A stretch of 64,000 bases of DNA from Paenibacillus sp. YN15 (GTDB lineage Bacteria; Bacillota; Bacilli; Paenibacillales; NBRC-103111): the NCBI RefSeq assembly GCF_003285005.1, contig NZ_QMFA01000008.1, forward strand, positions 62,001-126,000, given 5' to 3'. Within the stretch, counting starts at the first letter, position 1; each line of letters opens with the position of its first letter. Made by a program: the position numbers and the translations under genes. Positions 7,158 through 16,358 of this stretch are shown piece by piece. The notes under the pieces are model-generated. The model searched no databases. It was not told the origin of the DNA and saw nothing but the letters and a program-made list of their open reading frames with translations.

Positions 7158-9308
7158 TTACTCCACCTTCATATAAAACAGGTTGGTGGTGTCAGCCTTG
7201 GTAATGGTGTGAGAGCCGGCGGCCAGGGAGACGGTGACGATGCCATTGGTCATGGCATAGCTAGTGCCGTCCACCTTGATTTTGGTGCCGTCCGGGGAAT
7301 TAAGCACCAAGGTTAAGGTTGAAGCTTTGGTGGTGGTGAAGCTAATGCTGGTGGAGCTTTCGATTTTCAGGCATTGGGTCAGGGTTAAGCCGTTGTATGT
7401 GACGGTTCCCTTGGTGGTGGACAGATTGCCCTGGATGTTGAAGAAGCTGCTGGTGGTGCCGGATGTGGTAAAGTTATGCACGTATGCACCCGGTACCGGA
7501 GTCGGTGTGGCTGTTGGTGTGGCTGTTGGTGTGGCCGTCGGTGTTGCGGTCGGCGTAGCAGTTGGTGTCGGAGTCGGCGTAGGTGTGGCCGTTGCTGTCG
7601 GTGTTGGGGTCGGGTTCGTGGTGCCAGAGTTGCCCCCTACCGATACAAGCTGCGTGGCGTAGCTGGTGATTTTGGCCATCAGCGCTGTGTTGAGCGCATA
7701 CGAAGTATCATCCACTGCATTATTAAATGTCCAGGTGAAGTCACCGTTGCCAAGGCGTCCTGCTTTTGCCCTTACAATTTGCTCCACATTGCTGACGTTA
7801 TCCACGGCAGATGCGCTGACCCCTGTGTTAACGGTGGTATCAAAATTGTTATACGATGTTCCGCCAGATACCGCTTTGTAGGAACTGGGGACGGTTTCAT
7901 TTCTGGAGGAAGCCAGATAAGCATCGAAGGAGGTTGCATTAGCCGGCGCTGTGCCCGCATTGGAGTTGGCGTAGATCAGACCTGTTGCGCCCACGATGGT
8001 ATTGTTGTAGGCCTTAATGATACCTCCGGGTTCACCGGAGAAGGTGCCTTCACCCTGGGCATCTGTGCCTTGCAGGGAAATCAGCATCGGGTATTTGGTT
8101 TGTCTGAAATAGTTGGATTCCACAAAAGCGGAGCCGCCCGAGGTCATCCCAACCCCATATTTGGAGACGCCATCAAAGAAGTTGTTGTAGATATGAACCG
8201 ATGCCACTCTGATCCGGGGGTGACGGGAGTCGGAATGGTCAAACCAGTTATGATGGAAGGTAACATAGAATGGAGACGATTCGCTTAAGCCCACCAGGGA
8301 GGATTTCCCCGAGTCCCAATAGTGGTTGTAGGAGATGGTGATATAGGTGGAGCCGCCCTTCAGGTCGGTGGAGCCGTCACCCTTGGCCTGATCGGCATCC
8401 CCGCCCGCCGTTCCATAGAATACGTCATTATTATGGACCCATACATTCACATTGCCGGTATCCATGGAAATCCCGTCGTCCGGGAACAGCATCAGCCCCA
8501 TGTTCCGTACTTCCACATTGCCCGCATAACGGAGGAGCATTCCCCAGCCGTAGGCATAGGCGTCGTTGCCGATTCCCTCCAGGGTCAGGTTCATTTCGGA
8601 ATAGTTGCTTTTCCCCTTCACCTCAAGGTATCCGCTGCTGTTAAGCTGGCCGCTCATGTCGGAGGCCGTGATTTTTCCAATAAACCGGATAGCAAGCGGA
8701 GTGGTGTCATAACCCTTTTGCCGAAGCTTCAGAATCTCGCCAAGGCCCACAGCGGTTTGGAGACCACCCTTGCTGTTGATAATAACATCCAGCGTCACGG
8801 TTTTGGCTGTCTGGGAGGTGATGTAGACCACCTTGGCCCCGCTCCTCAGGGTACCATCATTGTTGTAAGCGCCGGAGCTTGTCCCATATTGGGAATTGGG
8901 CGAAAAGGCAAATCCCGACCGGTCATGGGCTGTCACGGACAATGCGCCGGATACCGCAGTGGCTGTGGAACCGCCGGATAAGATGGCTTCTACCTTCATA
9001 ACATAGCTTCCGGCGGCCAGACCTACTGCATCGGCTCTCCAATAGGAGGGATACTTGCGGATCAGCTCGTTGTCCAATTGTTTGTATTGGGAATCTGCCG
9101 CACTGGCCGGCTTCACATAGACATTGTACCCCTGCGCGCCGCTGACCGGCGACCATTGGACATAGGCCGTTTCGTTCCAGCCGCCGCTGCCGGTGATGGT
9201 GACCCCGGCCGCACGGGTAGTGGTGTTGGCCAATCCGCCGGATAATAACGAAATAACAAGAGTAAATAATACAGCGATGCTAATTGCATGTTTCATCTTC
9301 CGATTCAC
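7158..9308 (-). CDS. Secreted pectate lyase, polysaccharide lyase family 1, multidomain
   Basis: Cleaves polygalacturonate by beta-elimination outside the cell. Starting at GTG 9308 (GGGAGGG seven bases upstream) the 716-residue protein has a signal peptide (MKHAISIAVLFTLVIS core, cleavage near residue 30-35), a fibronectin-like beta domain (about 40-125), the right-handed beta-helix lyase domain (about 130-540) with VWVHNNDVFYG, DQAKGDGSTDLKGG and RHPRIR containing the catalytic arginine, a Thr-Pro linker of about 43 residues (562-605), and a C-terminal beta domain of about 110 residues, probably carbohydrate binding. A cre-like site upstream suggests catabolite repression. Confidence 0.93.
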   Translation of the reverse strand: MNRKMKHAISIAVLFTLVISLLSGGLANTTTRAAGVTITGSGGWNETAYVQWSPVSGAQGYNVYVKPASAADSQYKQLDNELIRKYPSYWRADAVGLAAGSYVMKVEAILSGGSTATAVSGALSVTAHDRSGFAFSPNSQYGTSSGAYNNDGTLRSGAKVVYITSQTAKTVTLDVIINSKGGLQTAVGLGEILKLRQKGYDTTPLAIRFIGKITASDMSGQLNSSGYLEVKGKSNYSEMNLTLEGIGNDAYAYGWGMLLRYAGNVEVRNMGLMLFPDDGISMDTGNVNVWVHNNDVFYGTAGGDADQAKGDGSTDLKGGSTYITISYNHYWDSGKSSLVGLSESSPFYVTFHHNWFDHSDSRHPRIRVASVHIYNNFFDGVSKYGVGMTSGGSAFVESNYFRQTKYPMLISLQGTDAQGEGTFSGEPGGIIKAYNNTIVGATGLIYANSNAGTAPANATSFDAYLASSRNETVPSSYKAVSGGTSYNNFDTTVNTGVSASAVDNVSNVEQIVRAKAGRLGNGDFTWTFNNAVDDTSYALNTALMAKITSYATQLVSVGGNSGTTNPTPTPTATATPTPTPTPTATPTATPTATPTATPTATPTPVPGAYVHNFTTSGTTSSFFNIQGNLSTTKGTVTYNGLTLTQCLKIESSTSISFTTTKASTLTLVLNSPDGTKIKVDGTSYAMTNGIVTVSLAAGSHTITKADTTNLFYMKVE
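7492..7620 (-). repeat. Tandem Thr-Pro linker repeat inside the pectate lyase gene
   Basis: Short tandem repeats (GGTGTNGCNGTN units on the plus strand) encode alternating TPTP/TPTA residues. Such tracts change length by slippage and vary between strains; they separate the catalytic and C-terminal domains. Confidence 0.8.
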
Positions 9309-9643
9309 GAACAATCCCTCCCGACTTTAATGTGTTACCCTTGCCTACTATTGAAAGCGCAACCACAAAACACTGCAGCTTCTGTTCCCACCACCATTCT
9401 CTCCTTAATCAAGGACATGCCCAGATTATCATATTGGAAAACATTTCCGACATAATCATTAGCTCATATTGGTGTTTTTTTCTATCATTCTGTCCTAATG
9501 ATTACCATCCAGAGATAATGACACCAGGTATGTATCATTTAGGTCGAAAGAAGTGCCTCTCCACTCCTTTAGCGTTTATGATAGGATTCTCCATTTTCCT
9601 GTCGAAAGAATAAAATAACCCCTGCCTTTCCCCGACGAAGAAA
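9309..9643. promoter_or_regulatory. Intergenic leader of the pectate lyase gene with a cre-like site
   Basis: About 335 bp without a convincing gene. At 9352-9365 the plus strand reads TGAAAGCGCAACCA, close to the CcpA consensus TGWAANCGNTNWCA (12 of 14 by eye), 44 bp before the lyase start codon. Catabolite control is usual for pectinases, but this is a motif match only. The rest is AT-rich with no clear promoter I would commit to. Confidence 0.35.
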
Positions 9644-9674
9644 AGCCCCCAACCCCAAAAATGGGTTGAGGGCT
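9644..9674 (-). terminator. Terminator after the BaiN-like gene pair
   Basis: Minus-strand stem AGCCCTCAACCC / GGGGTTGGGGGCT followed by TTTTCTTCG; A-run on the other side makes it potentially bidirectional. Confidence 0.8.
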
Positions 9675-9720
9675 CTTTTGCATGGGATGGCAGTTAACGC
9701 CGCGGGCAATGGGAAGCGAA

Positions 9721-11034
9721 TTATCCGCCGGACAAACGCTTCGCAAGGGACGTTGCCGCCACATATCCGGAGCTCCACGCCCACTGAAGGTTGTAGCCGC
9801 CGCAATCTCCATCCACATCCATCACTTCTCCGGCCAGATAAAGCCCCGGCACCAGCTTCGACTCCAGCGTGCCTTCCGTCAGCTCTGTTGTATCGATGCC
9901 GCCGGCTGTGGTTTGGGCGTTGGTGAAGCTGTTGGTATCCGTCACTTTGAATGCCCAATGCTTCATGAGCCGGAAGAATGCCTGCTTCGTCTCCCACGAC
10001 AGGTCCCGGCAAAGCAGGCCCGGGTCATCCCCAATCCCCGCCTCCTTCAGGAGGATGGGGATTAGCTTTTTGTTGAGTACGCCGATGAAGGAATTGGCCA
10101 CGGTCCGGTGTCCGAAGCTTCCCCAGTGGGCATTCAGAAACTCCGCCACCTCATCCTCTGTCCGGTCCGGCATCAGATCAACCGACAGCGTAACCTCTTC
10201 CCCTTTGGCCATATAAAAAGCAGCCTTCCGGCTCAGCTGGAGAATGGGCGGACCGGAGATGCCATAGTCCGTAAACAGAATTTCCCCGAACTCGCTCCGG
10301 ATCACCTCCCCGTTCACGATAATCCGGCCTGTTCCGTCAAATTTGACGCCGGACAGCTCCTTCAAGTAGGGATAGTCCAGCTTCAACTGTACAATCCCCG
10401 GAACCGGATTGACGAGAGTATGCCCCAGACGCCCGGCCAGGGTATAACCGGAGCCGTCCGTTCCCGTCTTCGGTGCGGTCAGGCCACCTGTACAGAGGAT
10501 CAGATAGTCGCTGGTGTAGACAGCTTCCTCCCCAGCTTCGTTCCGGCATATGATGGAGAAGCGCGGGTACTCCTCTTGGACGGCCACATCCAGCACCTTG
10601 TTCTTAAAGTATACCGGAACATTCCGGTCCTCCAGCGCCAGCTGAAAAATATCCAGCACCGCCCCCGCCTGCAACGACATGGGATACATCCGCCCATCCT
10701 CCAGGCTGATCAGCGGCAGCCCCAGAGTGAAGAAGAAATCGATGGTCTGGCGGATGCCGAATTGCTCCAGAACAGGCAGCGGAAACCCGGTGTTGTTGCT
10801 ATGATATTTGCGCGCCAGCGCGGCGGCTTCATTTGTCCCCGTTGCGGTGGATTCATTGGTGATATTGCAGCGCCCGTTGCCTGTGGTGAGCACCTTTTTG
10901 CCGATGCGGTCATTGCTTTCAATCATCGCCACGTCCAGCCCCAGATCCCGGGCCGTAACGGCGGCCATCAAACCCGCGGCCCCTGCTCCAATCACAAACA
11001 CCTGATGATGAGTCGAATTCTGGTACACCTTCAT
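9721..11034 (-). CDS. BaiN/RdsA-type NAD(P)/FAD-dependent oxidoreductase, copy 2
   Basis: A 437-residue flavoprotein of the HI0933/BaiN family. The dinucleotide-binding start is VFVIGAGAAGLMAA (residues about 12-25), with the family signatures TTGNGRCNITN, QTTAGGI and GEVMDVDGDCGGYNLQWAWS near the C-terminus (FAD binding). ATG 11034 overlaps the upstream stop in ATGA, so translation is coupled to copy 1. The open frame continues far upstream inside copy 1 but that part is out-of-frame noise. Substrate unknown; relatives reduce double bonds of cyclic compounds. Confidence 0.9.
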   Translation of the reverse strand: MKVYQNSTHHQVFVIGAGAAGLMAAVTARDLGLDVAMIESNDRIGKKVLTTGNGRCNITNESTATGTNEAAALARKYHSNNTGFPLPVLEQFGIRQTIDFFFTLGLPLISLEDGRMYPMSLQAGAVLDIFQLALEDRNVPVYFKNKVLDVAVQEEYPRFSIICRNEAGEEAVYTSDYLILCTGGLTAPKTGTDGSGYTLAGRLGHTLVNPVPGIVQLKLDYPYLKELSGVKFDGTGRIIVNGEVIRSEFGEILFTDYGISGPPILQLSRKAAFYMAKGEEVTLSVDLMPDRTEDEVAEFLNAHWGSFGHRTVANSFIGVLNKKLIPILLKEAGIGDDPGLLCRDLSWETKQAFFRLMKHWAFKVTDTNSFTNAQTTAGGIDTTELTEGTLESKLVPGLYLAGEVMDVDGDCGGYNLQWAWSSGYVAATSLAKRLSGG

Positions 11035-12335
11035 CCCGAAACATCCTTTTGCTTCATAGATTCGGCAAGCGCCTTGGCCGCCACATAGCCGGAGCTCCAG
11101 GCCCATTGCAGATTGTATCCGCCGAAATCCCCATCCACATCCACTATCTCGCCGGCAAAATAAAACCCGGGAACCAGCCTGGATTCCAGGGTTCCTTCCA
11201 TGATCTCCGCCGTATTGACGCCTCCGGCCGTGGTTTGGGCATGGGCAAAGCCATTGGTGTCCGTCACTTTGAATTCCCAATGCTTCAATATCCGGTAAAA
11301 CACCGCCTTGGCCCGCCACGACAGATCCTGGCAAAGCAGATACGGCTGCTTGTCGATCCCGGCTTCCTTCAGCAGAACCGGAGTGAGCTTCTTGTGCAGA
11401 ATGCCAATGAAGGAATCGGCAACCGTCCGGTGCCCGAAGATGCCCCAATGCATGTCCAGGAAATCGACAACCTCCTCCTCCGTACGCCCCGGCATCAAAT
11501 CTACGGCTACGCTGACAGAATCCCCCTTGGCAAGATGAACCGAAGCCTCCCGGCTTAGCTGAAGGATGGGCGGACCGGCCAGGCCATAGTCCGTAAACTG
11601 GATTTCGCCGGACTCGCTGCGGACAATTTCCCCGTTGACCAGGATATGGGCTCGCCCCTGCAATTTGATGCCGGACAAAGCCTTCAAGTGCGGATACTGC
11701 ACCTTAAGCTGCACAATAGAGGGCACAGGTTGAATCAGGGTATGCCCTAACCCTTCGGCCAGGGTATACCCGGAGCCATCCGCTCCCGTATGGGGTGCTG
11801 TCAGGCCGCCGGTAGAGAGCAGCAGATAATCGCTGGTATATACCGCCTGCTCCTCCGTTTCTGTACGGCATACAACGGTGAAGCGTGGATGCCCCCCTCC
11901 GACGGTGACATCCACTACTTTATGTTGGAAATAGACGGGAACCTCCCGCTCCTCCAGCGCCAGCTGAAAAAGCTCCGTCACCGATGCAGCCTGCAGGGAG
12001 CGGGGATACATCATGCCTTCCTTCAGTTCGGTAAGAGGAAGCCCCAGGGAATAAAAGAAATCTATGGTTTGCCGGACGCCAAACTGCTCCAGCACCTGAA
12101 GAGGAAACCCCGGCATTTTCCCGTGAAACCTGCCGGATAACGCAGCCGTTCCATCCTCGCTTGCAGCTGTGGAGGTATTGGTAATGTTGCAGCGGCCGTC
12201 GCCGGTCACCAATATTTTTTTGCCGACCCGGTCATTGCCCTCCAGAATAGCGGTGTCAATGCCCAGCTCCTTCGCTGTCACAGCCGCCATCAGCCCGGCA
12301 GCCCCAGCGCCGATAATCAACAACGTGTGATGCAT
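11031..12335 (-). CDS. BaiN/RdsA-type NAD(P)/FAD-dependent oxidoreductase, copy 1
   Basis: A 434-residue paralogue of the next gene, alike over its whole length. It has LLIIGAGAAGLMAA at residues 5-18, VTGDGRCNITN, QTTAGGVN and GEIVDVDGDFGGYNLQWAWS. ATG 12335 follows AAAGGCGG. First gene of a two-gene operon; the stop TGA shares bases with the start of copy 2. The pair comes from a tandem duplication. The conserved Cys in the copy 2 motif DGDCGGYN is Phe here (DGDFGGYN). Confidence 0.9.
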   Translation of the reverse strand: MHHTLLIIGAGAAGLMAAVTAKELGIDTAILEGNDRVGKKILVTGDGRCNITNTSTAASEDGTAALSGRFHGKMPGFPLQVLEQFGVRQTIDFFYSLGLPLTELKEGMMYPRSLQAASVTELFQLALEEREVPVYFQHKVVDVTVGGGHPRFTVVCRTETEEQAVYTSDYLLLSTGGLTAPHTGADGSGYTLAEGLGHTLIQPVPSIVQLKVQYPHLKALSGIKLQGRAHILVNGEIVRSESGEIQFTDYGLAGPPILQLSREASVHLAKGDSVSVAVDLMPGRTEEEVVDFLDMHWGIFGHRTVADSFIGILHKKLTPVLLKEAGIDKQPYLLCQDLSWRAKAVFYRILKHWEFKVTDTNGFAHAQTTAGGVNTAEIMEGTLESRLVPGFYFAGEIVDVDGDFGGYNLQWAWSSGYVAAKALAESMKQKDVSG

Positions 12336-12473
12336 GGAAGTTGATCCGCCTTTGTCTGATGATTTGGTTCTATGGGAACCATTATAGCACAAGTGATAAA
12401 GCTCACGCGCCAGTGGGCGCCTCCCCATCCTCCCTATTTATTCCCAGCCAAGAGAGGTTCAATAAATAAAAAA

Positions 12474-12497
12474 AGGAAACCCAACCAGGATTCCCTT
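12474..12497 (-). terminator. Terminator after the esterase gene
   Basis: Minus-strand AAGGGAATCC / GGGTTTCCTT stem with a TGGTT loop, followed by a T-run. Confidence 0.75.
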
Positions 12498-12559
12498 CTT
12501 TCATCTGTTTCCTCTGCCGCTTTACCTACTGGCTGCTTGAAGCACAAACTCATTTTCTT

Positions 12560-13312
12560 TTACTCAAACTTCGCACCCGGATATAAAAATTTCATAGCAT
12601 GAGGGAAGTACCGGTTAAAATAATGATGGCTATGAACCCCATCCGGATCTGTTTCCAACATAATGCTGCCCGCCCCGCCCGGGACCTTATCTTTTAGAAG
12701 CGCGTAGGCCTTCTTTGTATTCGGAACCATATGCTTCAGCAGGTTGGCCATCTTGACCCCCTCCTGCTCGCCAACATACATATAGAGGCGTATTTCCTCC
12801 TGGGCAAAGGAACTGCTCTCCACAAACTCCATCATCTGCTCGTACCAAAGAGAAGCGGACATTAAGGCAAACCGGCCGAAATGTGCCGGCTTCCGGTACG
12901 CGGCATACAGAGAAATGAGCGCTCCAAAAGAACCCCCGGCGATCCCTGCCCGGGAGGCATCCTCCAAGATCCGGTACTGCTCCTTGACATAGGGCATCAC
13001 GTTCTCCGTCACGAAGGTCAGATAAGCGTCTCCCTCACCGGCGAGATTTTCGTTAGGCTGGAGGGGCGTTGCCTTCCATGGAGTATATTCACGAGTGCGC
13101 TCCACAGGCTCAATCCCCACAAAAACCACCTCTTGCGTCACACCCCGGGCAAAATCCGCCTCCAGCTCCTCCATCGAATCGGCAAACAAATAGCTCCCAT
13201 CCTGGACATATACAGCGGGGTAATAGACCGATTCGTCCTCAGCATAAGAAGGCGGTGTATAAATGTAAAGGTTCCTGTCCTCAAACCATTTTGTAACCAG
13301 GCTCCCCCGCAT
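12560..13312 (-). CDS. Alpha/beta-hydrolase of the enterochelin-esterase-like family
   Basis: A 250-residue esterase related to Bacillus YbbA and the Fes/IroE group. The nucleophile elbow is GGSFG (Ser about 128) after SRAGIAG; a likely catalytic His is in DGVHSHHYF near the C-terminus and acid residues lie in between. No signal peptide, so it acts in the cytoplasm. ATG 13312 follows a very strong GGGGGGAG site. The family hydrolyses ferric-siderophore or other ester substrates; there is no siderophore gene nearby, so the substrate is open. Confidence 0.85.
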   Translation of the reverse strand: MRGSLVTKWFEDRNLYIYTPPSYAEDESVYYPAVYVQDGSYLFADSMEELEADFARGVTQEVVFVGIEPVERTREYTPWKATPLQPNENLAGEGDAYLTFVTENVMPYVKEQYRILEDASRAGIAGGSFGALISLYAAYRKPAHFGRFALMSASLWYEQMMEFVESSSFAQEEIRLYMYVGEQEGVKMANLLKHMVPNTKKAYALLKDKVPGGAGSIMLETDPDGVHSHHYFNRYFPHAMKFLYPGAKFE

Positions 13313-13354
13313 GTTCTCATCTCCCCCCCGACCAAATCACGCAATTCCCTTTCC

Positions 13355-14722
13355 TTATCCTACGAAAGGACTTTCAGGCAGCCCAAGCGCCACACGAAGA
13401 AGCTTCAATGACGTGTTGGGATTGATCCGGTATTGCTCATACTCCTTTCTCCTTACAAGTGTTTCGGCGGTCTCACCCGGATTTTCCTCCTGTTCAAGTT
13501 GAAACCACTGCAAAAACTGGGGCAAACTGCTGTATGCAACTATCTCCTGCTCGGAGAGATCCTTTTCCGTAAGGATAGTAGTTTCCTTCAGAATCACCCC
13601 TTTAGGAAACCGGTGAGTCTCTTGGTGCTCATTGACCCGACTCAACCCCACGGCTGACGCCATCCTCGACTCCAGCAGCTCCAGCGTAGCTTCCAGCTCA
13701 TTGCTCCACCAGCCGGACACGGTTACGCCCTTTGTATCCATTTCAATATTACCCAAACTATTAAATATCAGGATATCATCCAATCCAAGCTGTGCCCTGC
13801 GATCCGCCGGTAAGGCGTCAAGTATGTGGTCCAACCTTTCTGCCCGGCTAATCACGATTCTCCCTTCTGCAGGGTCCGTTCCAGGTGCCAGAAGATACTC
13901 ATCTTCTATTTGCAAAAGCGTCTCCGCTAACAGCTCGGTATTGCTGCAAGTATACACACGTGTTAGAAATACTTGCTCCTGTGTATCTTTGGGAGAGCTG
14001 ACCCGTTTTTCATTCCGGTTATTCCTGTGGCACATATTAATGATGTCCGGATAGTGATCCGCTATGATATCGGCAGGAGGCAGCTCCCGGCCCAAAGCCT
14101 GCAATGCTTCTTTTTGCAGCTGCTGCACCAATGCCATGACCGCCGGTTTAGTATCCGGACCGCACCACATAAAGGCTCCATGGATACACCAATTTTCGAA
14201 ATAGGGCTCGATCATACCAACAGCCACCGACCACGGGGGAAGCTTCACCATCGTCTCGCAATAAGGCATCCGGTACCGTTCACCTGACCAAACATCTTCA
14301 ATGACCACACCTTGCTCATACGGGCCAACTATCTGGTAGCACGATACCTTCATAGCACTCCATCGTTCAAGCATTTCCCGGTCTTCTGCCGAATACCGCC
14401 TGCCCCCCTCCTCCAGAAACCAGTCGATTCCGCGTTTGCCATTCTCATACTTACGGAAGAAAAAGGCCCATACGCTACCAAGTCCTTCTCTAAAATGATC
14501 TATAGATGGGTCAAAGGGTTCCATTTTTTGATGATCCAGCATCCATCCCCCACCATGCTTCTCATCCAGAAAGGAATGCAGGTCATTGGTCAGCTTCCAT
14601 TTCCGTTCAAAAAAACGCTGCACCTTTATCTGCTCCGCCTGATCTTCAGACTGCTTCATCAAGCAGCATTGCTTATACTTCTTCCCGCTTCCACACGGGC
14701 AAGGATCATTTCTCCCAATCAT
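13355..14722 (-). CDS. SEC-C zinc-motif protein of unknown function
   Basis: A 455-residue soluble protein. The N-terminus is a SEC-C zinc knuckle, NDPCPCGSGKKYKQCC (residues 4-19), as at the C-terminus of SecA and in many orphan proteins. The rest has no domain I recognise; it is rich in Trp and Glu (for instance VAVGMIEPYFENWCIHGAF). ATG 14722 follows AAGGAG by eight bases. The next gene upstream (RQC-minor protein) is on the same strand 80 bp away. Confidence 0.8.
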   Translation of the reverse strand: MIGRNDPCPCGSGKKYKQCCLMKQSEDQAEQIKVQRFFERKWKLTNDLHSFLDEKHGGGWMLDHQKMEPFDPSIDHFREGLGSVWAFFFRKYENGKRGIDWFLEEGGRRYSAEDREMLERWSAMKVSCYQIVGPYEQGVVIEDVWSGERYRMPYCETMVKLPPWSVAVGMIEPYFENWCIHGAFMWCGPDTKPAVMALVQQLQKEALQALGRELPPADIIADHYPDIINMCHRNNRNEKRVSSPKDTQEQVFLTRVYTCSNTELLAETLLQIEDEYLLAPGTDPAEGRIVISRAERLDHILDALPADRRAQLGLDDILIFNSLGNIEMDTKGVTVSGWWSNELEATLELLESRMASAVGLSRVNEHQETHRFPKGVILKETTILTEKDLSEQEIVAYSSLPQFLQWFQLEQEENPGETAETLVRRKEYEQYRINPNTSLKLLRVALGLPESPFVG

Positions 14723-14802
14723 GTTCGCTGCTCCTTCTTCCCATTGCAAATCCCCCGGACTTTCTCACAAAGTGATGGGAGATGAAGCTAAACTGGGCCA
14801 GA

Positions 14803-15603
14803 TTAAGGCTCCTCATCACGATACTTGCAACGAGGGCAAATCTCTTGAAAACGAAGTCCCTCCGGCTGATAACAATTCAAATCGAATTCATCAAAAATAA
14901 ACGGCCCTCCGCACTCCTGACACGCCAGAAGAATCGGCTGCTGCGAATGTACGATCAGCGATTTTGAGCGTTCCAGCAGCAGCTGCTGCCACTCCGTCTC
15001 CTTCAGTTGGTCCCGCCGGTTCAGATCGCCGATCACCCGCCGGATCTCCGCCTGCACCTTCTTGAAGTCGATTTTCTCCCATTGCTTCAAGTACGGAATA
15101 TATTTCTTGTCTCCGGAACGCAGAATCTTGTACAGAAACAGGAGAATCATCCCCCGGTTTCGTTCCTTCAAATATTCCATGCTGAGCGGCGTAATCCCGT
15201 TCTCAAGCCAATGATCCCATTCCCGCAGAAACTCCTCCGCCCGCCGCTCCCGCTCCACTGCCCAGCCGCGGGGAGTGAACACGATCATGGGCAGCCTGCC
15301 GGACAGCTCAGTCTCGATAAAATCGGTATGAATCAGATTGTCCACTTTCTCCATGATCTGCTCCAGCGTAAGATCACGGTAAAAGCCATAGGAGGGATTG
15401 CGATCCAAACCAAGCTCAAGCAATTTTTTCTCCTTGGAGCCCTTCAGGATCTTGGCCAGCTGCGTACGCCCCCCTTCGGCAATGATATCATCAGCCGCCC
15501 GCAGAATGGCATGCAGCTCCGGATCAGGCAGCGGTATATTCGTCCGCTTTTGGGACGCCCCTCTTCGCGCCGGCTGTTTAGGACTTTTCCCCCGAGTATT
15601 CAA
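14803..15603 (-). CDS. RQC-minor-1 family DNA-binding protein
   Basis: A 266-residue protein with an RQC-type winged-helix segment in its first third: GRTQLAKILKGSKEKKLLEL, then YGFYRDLTLEQIMEKVDNLI and LPMIVFTPRGW. The C-terminus has a zinc ribbon, CQECGG and CPRCKYRD. RQC domains bind branched or forked DNA in RecQ helicases; here no helicase motor is attached. Starts at TTG 15603 with AAGGAGG ten bases upstream. Role in DNA repair or as a regulator is inferred from the domain only. Confidence 0.8.
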   Translation of the reverse strand: MNTRGKSPKQPARRGASQKRTNIPLPDPELHAILRAADDIIAEGGRTQLAKILKGSKEKKLLELGLDRNPSYGFYRDLTLEQIMEKVDNLIHTDFIETELSGRLPMIVFTPRGWAVERERRAEEFLREWDHWLENGITPLSMEYLKERNRGMILLFLYKILRSGDKKYIPYLKQWEKIDFKKVQAEIRRVIGDLNRRDQLKETEWQQLLLERSKSLIVHSQQPILLACQECGGPFIFDEFDLNCYQPEGLRFQEICPRCKYRDEEP

Positions 15604-15707
15604 GTGGCCCTGACCTCCTTATCCATAACAATCTTTGAATGACGTTATCCTCATTTTATCACGAGAATAAAGTACGGGTATTCACTATATTCCATTTGCC
15701 CATCATC

Positions 15708-16193
15708 TTAGTTTTCGACACTTAAAACAGTTAATATGCGATCAGATTTTGAGTATTTTACATTCAATTTAGATCCGACCTTGAACAAATCGGGAAATTT
15801 CTTGTATAAGTGGACTCCATTAATCCGTCCTCTTACTGAGGGCGGGATCGTCCCTTCAACGGATATATCTTGATAAACAACCTTAACTGTTCCATTTTGC
15901 GGCAAACCCTTAGCGATATTGGATTTAATCTTAAAACGCAGATTATTGTAGGATAAGTCCGCATCAGTCAGAATGGCTTCCCCCACTATTTCATCCCCGC
16001 CTAATGCATCTTCATGAGTCTCAATAGGAAATTCATGTGCAGATGGATTTGGAGATTTGAGAGAGGCAGCGTCTTTTTCTAAAACAGTCAGTAATATTTT
16101 TCGCTCAATCTCCAGCTCCCTCAACCGGCTTCTAAGTACCTCAGGGTCTGTTTTCAAAAGCTGATTGAAGATATCTTGGTAACCCTTATCCAT
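15708..16193 (-). CDS. Unrecognised protein with coiled-coil N-terminus and beta-rich C-terminus
   Basis: A 161-residue soluble protein. The N-terminal helix PEVLRSRLRELEIERKILL is a coiled coil; a low-complexity stretch (SLKSPNPSAHEFP) leads to a C-terminal beta domain with KVVYQDISVEGTIPPSVRGR and LYKKFPDLFKVG. ATG 16193 has GGAGG eight bases upstream. It lies just downstream of the broken HNH restriction gene on the same strand and may have been its operon partner, though a terminator sits between them. Confidence 0.6.
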   Translation of the reverse strand: MDKGYQDIFNQLLKTDPEVLRSRLRELEIERKILLTVLEKDAASLKSPNPSAHEFPIETHEDALGGDEIVGEAILTDADLSYNNLRFKIKSNIAKGLPQNGTVKVVYQDISVEGTIPPSVRGRINGVHLYKKFPDLFKVGSKLNVKYSKSDRILTVLSVEN

Positions 16194-16302
16194 CCTCCAT
16201 CCCTCCATTCCAGATTATGTACATACAATAAACCAGAACCCAAGATAAGTCAAGATAATCTCCAAGACTTTTTTGTTTTGTCTTGATCCCTTCAAAACTA
16301 AA

Positions 16303-16330
16303 ACAACCTCCATCCACAGGACGGCGGTTG
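16303..16330 (-). terminator. Terminator downstream of the HNH pseudogene
   Basis: Minus-strand CAACCGCCGTCC / GGATGGAGGTTG imperfect stem followed by TTTTAGTTTT. Confidence 0.65.
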
Positions 16331-16358
16331 CTTGCTTCTAAACTATATCACACCATCC

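Noticed and set aside
7476-8288. Long plus-strand open frame opposite the pectate lyase gene
   Set aside because: It is antisense to a clear gene, its sequence is low-complexity Cys/Gly/Arg at the repeat, and it has no ribosome site.
11035-11448. N-terminal extension of the second BaiN-like gene
   Set aside because: The extra 138 codons overlap copy 1 in a different frame and are not protein-like; the ATGA-coupled ATG at 11034 gives the normal family start.
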